Positions 57,877 through 64,000 of a stretch of DNA of 64,000 bases are shown one piece after another. This DNA is from Caldilineaceae bacterium (GTDB taxonomy: Bacteria; Chloroflexota; Anaerolineae; Caldilineales; Caldilineaceae), in the NCBI GenBank assembly GCA_020634755.1, contig JACKBC010000010.1, positions 1-64,000 on the forward strand, in the 5' to 3' direction. Position 1 is the first letter of the stretch. Every line of letters starts with the position of its first letter. Below the pieces are notes generated by a model. It was given only the letters and a program-made list of their open reading frames with translations. It was not told the origin of the DNA and did no database searches. Made by a program: the position numbers and the translations under genes.

Positions 57877-60800
57877 TTACTCTGACTCAAATGCCTCTAC
57901 AAACGAACGTGGATCTGCACCCTGCGTGCGGTAGATCTGATCCACCGGGTCGGACATGAGCAGAATAAGCGCCCGTTCTTCGGACGAAAGATAGCGCAGC
58001 TCCGTTCGGTAGCGCTGTACGCAATCCAGATCGTCCAGCCCCAGCCCATGGACCGTCCGCACAAACGTAATGCTAAAAGGATCTTCGGTGGGCAGCAGCG
58101 CCACGCTAAATTCATCCAGCAGCGTACGGGTCAGGTCGCTGTCCGTGTGGCCAGACGCCGCCGCAAAATCCACCGTGCTGCCGCGCGTGGCCAGCCGATC
58201 CACCACGTCGTAGTTGGCGGTAGGTTTGGCGCGGCTCCAGGCCGTTTCTGCATATTGATGTTTAGAGCGAATCTCGGAGTAGACAATGTTGGCGCCAAAG
58301 ACCTGTTCGGGCGTCTCATCCTCTAGCTCAATATTCAACTCCTGTAAATAGCGATTCATCTCCTGGGCCTGGGTGCGTCCCCGCCACAGCAGATGCTCAA
58401 TGCTGAATTCCTTGGCCAGCGCTCGCACCAGTTCAGAACGGGCTGGACTTTCGCGCTCAATGTCGACCGGCATCATGGTTTGGCGCACGGTCTGGCGAAT
58501 CAGATCGGCAATGGTGCGCGCTTGCGGACCCGTGCGCGCCGATTCCGGTACGTTGCGCGTCGGCGGTAGACCCGCCAATAGGCGCTTGAGTTCGGCGCGC
58601 CATTCCGGCGTGCTCCAGAGGCCGGCCAGCCGTTCGGCATCTTCATCGCTATACGCGGCGCGCTGCTGCCGCAGGAATTCGCAGCAGCGTTCCCACAGTT
58701 TGCGGCTCACCTTGGGCTGGCGCAAATAGGTGGTATAGGCGGCAGGCGCAATCTCTTGCACCGGTGAAAGCCCAGCGGCAAAAGCGGCCGCGCCAAAATC
58801 ATCCTCATCATCGTGCCAGCGGCTCAACTCCTCTTCGGCCTCGCCCAACATGGCAGACAGTCGTTGCAAGCGGTCGGTTAGCCGGTCATAAAAGCGCACG
58901 ACGCCCAGATTCACCTCGGCCTGCAAACGCGTGGTCAGCAGTCGCTGGGCCAAATGGACCCGCTCGCGGCGCAGCTGGCGCATTTGCCCCACGCGGTGGC
59001 GATAATAAAAGGCGGCGGCGAGCCACACAACGAGCCCCACGCCCATGAGCGCATTGGTGTCCGTAATGGGATCCCACGTACGCTGCACCAGCTGTAAATA
59101 GCCATAGGCCGTCAGCGCCACCAGCGCCATTGCACCCAAAATGCCCAGCAGCAGTTGCCACCAGGTGGGAATGCGGGCCACCGCCGTGGCATAGCGTTTT
59201 TGCCAATCGCTTATGACTAATTTCTGGCGCGCCTGGGCCAATTCTTGCGATTCAGTGGTGGCAATGGTTTGGGCCCGCACCCAGCGCTCTTCGCGATCCT
59301 TTTCGATTTCGGCCAACCAGTTGGCAATCTGGCGGCGGGCGCGCGGCAGGCCGGCCGGCGATAGCGCCAGCATATCCAGCAGGCGCGTCTGCACACGATA
59401 CAGCACGGTGGAAAGAAGCCCTCCCCCTGGCGCATTCTCTGGACCGGCATTTTTCTGCGCGGCATCATCCAGCCCCCACACCTGGTCAATGGCCGCTCGT
59501 CCCGCCGCCATGCGAAAGACATTCTCGATCTCGGCCAGATGTTGGGCAAAGGCCTCGGGCCACTGTGCGGGCGCATGGCGGCGCAAGTCCGCCGCCGCGC
59601 TGGATGAAAGCACAAAGTCGCTGCTGATTACTAGATCTTCTAGCCGCTGCGGCTCGGCGCTGCGAAACATTTCGGGCGCACGGGCCGTAAAGAGCAGCAA
59701 GGCTTGGGCTTCGGTCAGGCCCAGATCGGCCAGCGTGGCCGACGGATTGGTCACGCGCGCAATGGTTTCTGCCGGCAGATCGGGATTGGCTGTCTCTTGT
59801 TGGGTGGCGCGCAAGGCCCACTGGTGTGCCAGTCGCCGCCCTTCTTGCCGATTGACGGCGCGCAGAATTTCGCTCACCGGCACGTAGTCCGTGGCGGCGC
59901 CGATAAGGCTGTAGGGATGCTTGTTGCCGGTATGATAATCGATGCCGTGCAGCCCTAGCCCCACCTGTTCTTGCACAAAGAGATCGCCGTTGGCCACAAT
60001 CAGCGCCTCCAGGGCATTGCCGGCCAGCACGGCCAGTTCATGGCTGTCTTGGGCCAGCCCCTGGTTGCTCTTTTCGCGATCCAGCAGATAGACGTTGTCG
60101 AAAATAGCCTCGCCTACCTGCGCGGCCAGCGGTGACCCCGCGCCCTTGAGCAGCGCGGTCAGCTCGGCCGCGCCGCGTTCGTTGCGGCGCTGGCCGGTCA
60201 AGATTTCCAGCTCGGCCAGGGCCGCATAGGCGGTGGCGTTTTCCACGGCGCGCGAAATGTCATTGGCATAGCTGCCGCTGGCAAAGACGCCCACCACCTG
60301 CGTAATGTTGCGGCGCCCCAGCCGCTGCATAAGCTGCGCCACCACCGGCCAAACCAGCGCCGAGGCCAGCGGCTCGTAGAGCGGCGCCATCACGTAAAGC
60401 GTGGTCTGTACGTATGGGTCGTCGGGGGCCAGGCTGTCCTCGCGGATGGGGTCAATGAGGTGCGTTTCCAGCAAGCGCGCCACATGTTCGGCATGGTCCA
60501 GCGCCGTGTGGAAGAGGTCGGCGCGGGTGGCGTGGCGCAAGTCATGGGTCGGTTGGTTGAGTCGATAGGCGCGCGGCGTGACGCCGGTGGCCGGGGCGCG
60601 GAAGCCGTGACCAATGGCGTCCGGCGTATGTTCAATGGCCTCCAGCGCCGGCTCGGCCAACCGCATGAGCGCCTTGGCTCGCCGCTCGGCATCGGTGAGC
60701 AAGCCGATGGTGGGGCGCTCAATGCCGTTGCCGCTCTGGGTGTCTATCTTGTCCAGCAGCCGCTCCACGTGGTAGGGATCAATGGGGCCGCCGGGCGCAT

Positions 60801-61035
60801 CGTTGGGGCGCATCTGCCGCATGTAAAAGAGCGACTGATCATTGTGATCCAGCAGCGGTTCGGGCAGCAGCGTCACAAAATTGGTCACTTTGGTTAAGTC
60901 GGCGCCGGCAATGCCCAGCGCCTTGCGCCGGTCCTGCACGGCGGCCATGCGCGGTGACAGGTGCAACATGGTTTGCAGGCCCCAGCCGCCGAAGCAGAGC
61001 ACGGCGGCGCGGGTATGGGTAAGGGTTGTGTTCAT
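57877..61035 (-). CDS. Tubulin-like-domain large membrane protein
   Basis: A 1052-residue protein. The first 400 residues have the order of bacterial tubulin-like (Tubulin_2) proteins: AAVLCFGGWGLQTMLHL at the N-terminus, VVGVFASGSYANDISRAVENATAYAALAELE near 240-270, then FDNVYLLDREKSNQGLAQDSHELAVLAGNALEAL. The GTP-binding GGTGSG loop expected before the second block is not seen (ITQVV is preceded by APLYEPLAS), so nucleotide binding is doubtful. Membrane helices lie near 623-648 and 660-682, with a C-terminal cytoplasmic domain. The function is unknown; a membrane-tethered filament or scaffold is a guess. ATG at 61033-61035. Confidence 0.6.
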   Translation of the reverse strand: MNTTLTHTRAAVLCFGGWGLQTMLHLSPRMAAVQDRRKALGIAGADLTKVTNFVTLLPEPLLDHNDQSLFYMRQMRPNDAPGGPIDPYHVERLLDKIDTQSGNGIERPTIGLLTDAERRAKALMRLAEPALEAIEHTPDAIGHGFRAPATGVTPRAYRLNQPTHDLRHATRADLFHTALDHAEHVARLLETHLIDPIREDSLAPDDPYVQTTLYVMAPLYEPLASALVWPVVAQLMQRLGRRNITQVVGVFASGSYANDISRAVENATAYAALAELEILTGQRRNERGAAELTALLKGAGSPLAAQVGEAIFDNVYLLDREKSNQGLAQDSHELAVLAGNALEALIVANGDLFVQEQVGLGLHGIDYHTGNKHPYSLIGAATDYVPVSEILRAVNRQEGRRLAHQWALRATQQETANPDLPAETIARVTNPSATLADLGLTEAQALLLFTARAPEMFRSAEPQRLEDLVISSDFVLSSSAAADLRRHAPAQWPEAFAQHLAEIENVFRMAAGRAAIDQVWGLDDAAQKNAGPENAPGGGLLSTVLYRVQTRLLDMLALSPAGLPRARRQIANWLAEIEKDREERWVRAQTIATTESQELAQARQKLVISDWQKRYATAVARIPTWWQLLLGILGAMALVALTAYGYLQLVQRTWDPITDTNALMGVGLVVWLAAAFYYRHRVGQMRQLRRERVHLAQRLLTTRLQAEVNLGVVRFYDRLTDRLQRLSAMLGEAEEELSRWHDDEDDFGAAAFAAGLSPVQEIAPAAYTTYLRQPKVSRKLWERCCEFLRQQRAAYSDEDAERLAGLWSTPEWRAELKRLLAGLPPTRNVPESARTGPQARTIADLIRQTVRQTMMPVDIERESPARSELVRALAKEFSIEHLLWRGRTQAQEMNRYLQELNIELEDETPEQVFGANIVYSEIRSKHQYAETAWSRAKPTANYDVVDRLATRGSTVDFAAASGHTDSDLTRTLLDEFSVALLPTEDPFSITFVRTVHGLGLDDLDCVQRYRTELRYLSSEERALILLMSDPVDQIYRTQGADPRSFVEAFESE

Positions 61036-61119
61036 AGGTATAAGTTAGATATTTGCTGACCTACAGCGATATATTAAGATGGGAAATCGCGCATAGTAAA
61101 TGGTAAATTGTTAAGCTCT

Positions 61120-61152
61120 CCTGGCGATTCACAAGTGCTGCGTAAGTCGTGA
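61120..61152. repeat. Family E repeat, single end
   Basis: CTGGCGATTCACAAGTGCTGCGTAAGTCGTG is the reversed left end of family E. The matching right end was not seen. It lies between the tubulin-like gene and the small membrane protein genes. Confidence 0.5.
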
Positions 61153-61317
61153 CACATAAAATCAGTTAATCTTATCACATAGTGAACGCATAGACGAGAT
61201 GAATGGCTCCATTACGCAAAGTTGCCAAGCGCGTGCTATTTCAAATTAGCCAACATTTGTGATATATTTGGTTATCCCAAGCTAAAACACATTCACGATT
61301 CAGAGAGATGCATCTCG

Positions 61318-61698
61318 ATGTGGCAAGCGCGAGCAGCTAGGACATTATTCTTTTACGGCGGCTTGCTGGTGCTGACCTTCTGCAGCACTGCGCTCTACGC
61401 CCCAAACGCGGCGCGCCAATTCAACACGGGCATCAGCCCGTCTGAATTGACAACGCTGTACCTAGAGCCGATCATGGTGGGCTGTGGCGCGGGCATTATA
61501 GCGCTGGTTTTGATTTGGGCCTTCTGGCGTCTGTTGCTCTATTGGGTAGAGAAATCAGACGGCACGCATCACCGGCAAACACTGATGCGCTGGAGCCTGT
61601 TTGGTCTGCCGTTGCTGGCTGCACTGGTAGCGGCAGCCATTGTGATTGGCCAGTTTCCTGAACCCTATCTGCCAGCTTTCTTTCTATCCACTCGCTGA
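61318..61698 (+). CDS. Small membrane protein
   Basis: A 126-residue protein with three membrane segments (about 9-27, 55-77 and 94-115). No family recognised. The start is the ATG at 61318, with GAGAGATG before it; a longer frame from a TTG at 61222 is rejected. Its stop overlaps the start of the next gene as TGATG, so both are translated together. Confidence 0.6.
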   Translation: MWQARAARTLFFYGGLLVLTFCSTALYAPNAARQFNTGISPSELTTLYLEPIMVGCGAGIIALVLIWAFWRLLLYWVEKSDGTHHRQTLMRWSLFGLPLLAALVAAAIVIGQFPEPYLPAFFLSTR

Positions 61699-61922
61699 TG
61701 ATTAACCAAGCCGAGATTTATGCCAGACACCAACGCACCTGCCGCAAGTTAAGCATGGTTGCCCTCTTTACCTTCCCCAACACGCTGATCGCCATTCAGA
61801 TGCGCTATTCCTACTGGGGACAAGTACGCGCGGCCTATGAAGTGCCGATTTTTCACCTGCTGCCCATGCTGCTCTTTCTCTATTGGTGGCTTTCGTCGCG
61901 CGAGCGGCGTTGGGGCGAGTAG
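61698..61922 (+). CDS. Small membrane protein, coupled
   Basis: A 74-residue protein with two likely membrane segments (19-34 and 50-66). The overlapping TGATG junction with the previous gene supports it as a real gene. No family recognised. The two probably form a membrane complex. Confidence 0.55.
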   Translation: MINQAEIYARHQRTCRKLSMVALFTFPNTLIAIQMRYSYWGQVRAAYEVPIFHLLPMLLFLYWWLSSRERRWGE

Positions 61923-62056
61923 GGATACTCATCCTACATTCTTCAAGCCACCCCTTATCCTCTCAGCCTGTTCACGCACTACGCAACACGCAATATTATG
62001 GTACAATTCTCCTCATATTCTTACCAACCACCCCCAAAACAGAAACGGACCTTATA

Positions 62057-63214
62057 ATGGATTACCAAAAGCTCCTGGCCTACTTCCAGGCCAAGCAGCC
62101 CGAAATGCTCGATGTGATCAAGCTGCTGGTGACGCACGAGACGCCCAGCGGCGACAAGCCGCGGTTAGATGCGTTTGCCGCGCTGCTGGCCGAGCGTCTG
62201 CGCGACGCCGGCGCCCAGGTTGAGCTGATTCCCAACGAGCGCACCGGCATGCACGTGCGCGCTGCGTTTGATAATCGTCCTGCTGACAATCGGCCAGCCG
62301 ACACGCGCCCGGCGCTGATTCTCTGTCATTACGACACGGTGTGGGCCGTGGGCGCGCTGGAGACGCACCCCTTTCGCATTGACGAAAAGGGCTGGGCCTA
62401 TGGACCGGGCATCTTTGATATGCAGACCAGCCTGGCGCTCTCCGAATATGCCGTGCGCGCCATTCAGGATCTGGCGTTGACGCTGCCGCGGCCGGTCACT
62501 ATTTTAATGACTTCCGACGAGGAGACGGGGAGCCACACCTCGCGCCAGCTGATTGAGGATGAAGCGGCCAAAGCCGAATATGCGCTGGTGCTGGAATCAC
62601 CGTTGCCCAATGGCGTGGTGAAAATCGCGCGCAAGGGGGGCGGTCATTTTGAGCTGCACGTGACCGGCAAAGCGGCCCATGCCGGCGTGGAGCCGGAAAA
62701 GGGCATTAGCGCCATTCAAGAGCTGGCTCACCAGATTTTGACGCTGCACAGCCTGACCGATATGGAAAAAGGCACTACCGTCAACGTGGGCGTGGTCAGC
62801 GCCGGCACCCGCTCCAACGTGGTGGCGGCGGAAGCGCACGCCATTATTGACGTGCGGGCGTGGACGCAAGCCGAAGCCGATCGGCTGGCCAACGCCATTC
62901 GCGCCTTGCAGCCGGTGACGCCAGGGGCCAAGCTGGAAATCACGGGCGGCTGGAATCGTCCGCCGCTGGAGCGAGATGCCACCGAGGAACTCTTTGGCCG
63001 CGCCCGCGAGATTGGCGCCAATTTGGGGCTGGCGCTGGAAGGTGACGGCACCGGCGGCGGCAGCGACGGCAACTTTACTGGTGCGCTGGGCATCCCCACG
63101 CTGGATGGGCTGGGCGTGCCCGGTCACGGCGCCCACGCCGATCACGAGCACATTGAGACCGACAAGATTCAGACCAGCGCGGCGCTGCTGGTGGCGCTGT
63201 TGATGGAGTTGTGA
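62057..63214 (+). CDS. M20-family metallopeptidase (carboxypeptidase G2-like)
   Basis: A 385-residue zinc peptidase. ILCHYDTVWAVGALETHPF holds the first His/Asp ligands, YGPGIFDMQTSLAL the bridging Asp, and TSDEETGSHTSR the catalytic Glu. The dimerisation domain has ELHVTGKAAHAGVEPEKGISA. The last ligand is in PGHGAHADHEHIE. Similar enzymes remove glutamate or other amino acids from acyl groups. The start is the ATG at 62057; an upstream extension of 58 residues has no homology and is rejected. Confidence 0.87.
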   Translation: MDYQKLLAYFQAKQPEMLDVIKLLVTHETPSGDKPRLDAFAALLAERLRDAGAQVELIPNERTGMHVRAAFDNRPADNRPADTRPALILCHYDTVWAVGALETHPFRIDEKGWAYGPGIFDMQTSLALSEYAVRAIQDLALTLPRPVTILMTSDEETGSHTSRQLIEDEAAKAEYALVLESPLPNGVVKIARKGGGHFELHVTGKAAHAGVEPEKGISAIQELAHQILTLHSLTDMEKGTTVNVGVVSAGTRSNVVAAEAHAIIDVRAWTQAEADRLANAIRALQPVTPGAKLEITGGWNRPPLERDATEELFGRAREIGANLGLALEGDGTGGGSDGNFTGALGIPTLDGLGVPGHGAHADHEHIETDKIQTSAALLVALLMEL

Positions 63215-63230
63215 GAAAGTGAATAAATCA

Positions 63231-63268
63231 TATTCAGCCTGCTAGTGCATGCACCACCAGGCTGAATA
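63231..63268. terminator. Hairpin after the M20 peptidase gene
   Basis: TATTCAGCCTG (63231-63241) pairs with CAGGCTGAATA (63258-63268). The loop contains the palindrome GTGCATGCAC. The T-run begins only 12 bases later, so it is at best a weak intrinsic terminator. Confidence 0.5.
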
Positions 63269-63294
63269 CTATAGATAAAGTTTTTCCAACGCTC

Positions 63295-63327
63295 AGACCT
63301 GACGAGTTTTTAAAACCTGTCAGGTCT
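63295..63327. repeat. CCTGTCAGG hairpin
   Basis: AGACCTGACGAGTTTT pairs with AAAACCTGTCAGGTCT, 13 of 16 positions matching. It sits between the converging M20 gene and the secreted-protein gene and probably ends both messages. Confidence 0.65.
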
Positions 63328-63335
63328 TTAGATCA

Positions 63336-64000
63336 CTACCGCGCTACCAACGGCAGAAAGAGGTCGATCCCAGCCTGCTTGTCGATGATGACGTACTCAC
63401 GCGTCCCATCATGCTTGCTGATTTCCAACAGGTAGACATCTCCGGCGCGCAACTGAGCCTTGGCATCTAGCCATGTGTAGTTGGCACCGCTGGATTGTCC
63501 AGCAACTTTGGCCACAATCATTTCATGGGTGCGTTCCACGTTCGTTACGCCGTTGACCCGCCAGACGCGGAATCCGCGTATGCTGCTCTCGTTGCTCGTC
63601 TGCCAGCGCACCAGCACACCATCCGCCGTCTGTAGAAGACTGCGGGCGGCTAGTTGAACGCCCGTCGGATTCAGAATCTGCACCGAGTCGCAGCTTGTGT
63701 CGTCAGTATCGGGCGTTACGGGCGCCACCCCTGCTAGCGCATTCTGCACCCGCGCCAGATTGGGCGCCGCGGCGGCTTGGATGCATGGCGCCGTCGCGTT
63801 CAGCAAAGTTGTGTCGGCCTGGGCGGTGAAGTAGACATCTACCGAGACCGTGTCCGAGGGGGCCAAGCCGGCCCCCGGCGCCACGTTGGTCCACTGTAGA
63901 ATACCAGCCGTCGTGGTCATGGGCGCCGGCGCGGCGCTTTGGTAATTCATAAAGAGACTGCTGTAGCGATCCTCCAGCGGGATGGCGGTCAGGGTCACGT
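63336..64000 (-). CDS. Secreted repeat protein, C-terminal part (cut by window end)
   Basis: Only the last 221 or so codons are in the window; the start lies beyond base 64000. The first part resembles a DUF11-type conserved-repeat domain (LQWTNVAPGAGLAPSDTVSVDVYF), with Cys pair CIQ/SCDS. A second beta-rich region VRWQTSNESSIRGFRVWRV..NVERT follows. The C-terminus is LFLPLVAR, the same type of tail as in two other secreted proteins here. Probably a surface or extracellular protein. Confidence 0.7.
   Translation of the reverse strand, partial: VTLTAIPLEDRYSSLFMNYQSAAPAPMTTTAGILQWTNVAPGAGLAPSDTVSVDVYFTAQADTTLLNATAPCIQAAAAPNLARVQNALAGVAPVTPDTDDTSCDSVQILNPTGVQLAARSLLQTADGVLVRWQTSNESSIRGFRVWRVNGVTNVERTHEMIVAKVAGQSSGANYTWLDAKAQLRAGDVYLLEISKHDGTREYVIIDKQAGIDLFLPLVAR

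Noticed and set aside
57685..57885. 66-codon frame in the AT-rich gap
   Set aside because: No ribosome-binding site and it overlaps the 3' end of the tubulin-like gene; AT-rich chance frame more likely.

Overview
The window looks like chromosomal DNA of a Chloroflexota bacterium (Anaerolineae/Caldilineae-like). This placement is an inference from gene content and style, not from a marker tree. The signs are: a Tad/Flp pilus locus with no secretin gene (a single-membrane cell); large secreted proteins that end in a short Y/F-LP-[VL]-[IV] tail; DUF3179, YvcK, DUF4956/VTC and tubulin-like proteins; and intergenic regions crowded with small palindromic repeats. No rRNA, tRNA, CRISPR array, transposase, integrase or phage gene was seen.

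Region 1 (1-17.3 kb) is mostly housekeeping metabolism. It holds a metallo-beta-lactamase-fold hydrolase, a HAD hydrolase with a probable leaderless promoter, a broken P-loop kinase gene, LtrA, glnS, a DUF3179 lipoprotein, a YvcK/QTMAN-like pair, glyA, a 2-hydroxyacid dehydrogenase/2-dehydropantoate reductase pair, a membrane-anchored Trm112-like protein, a NamZ-type (DUF1343) protein and the MeaB GTPase.

Region 2 (17.7-37.0 kb) is a Tad/Flp pilus island, all on the + strand and apparently poorer in GC than its flanks. In order it has two related TadE-like proteins, two identical Flp pilins in tandem, a third TadE protein, TadG, CpaB, CpaE/TadZ, prepilin peptidase, TadB, TadC, a membrane protein with TPR and beta-propeller regions, CpaF/TadA, DUF192, a 1290-residue secreted protein with ten YYWRV-type repeats, a divergent third Flp pilin and a membrane-anchored Ser/Thr kinase. 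These supply pilins, processing, motor, platform, probable surface adhesin and probable regulation.

Region 3 (37-46.6 kb, mainly - strand) holds a molybdopterin oxidoreductase-TrkH-TrkA operon, a pentapeptide repeat-VTC-DUF4956-lamin-tail group, a MurA with Asp in place of the catalytic Cys, and a membrane protein. Region 4 (46.7-64 kb) holds gyrB, a UdgX-like uracil-DNA glycosylase relative, two M20 peptidases, a DegT aminotransferase, a polyprenyl-phosphate-sugar glycosylation group (GT39-like transferase, methyltransferase, DPM1-like synthase), a CBM48-like small protein, a 1052-residue tubulin-like membrane protein, two small coupled membrane proteins and the C-terminal part of a secreted protein.

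The most unusual content is non-coding. At least six families of short hairpin elements (called A-F here) sit almost only between genes, often nested next to one another. Three of them (A, D, F) have different stems but share the same asymmetric head, GCGGTTG on one side and CAGAGC on the other. In family A the central loop is inverted in one of three copies. This suggests a family of non-autonomous elements handled by one enzyme that is not encoded in the window.
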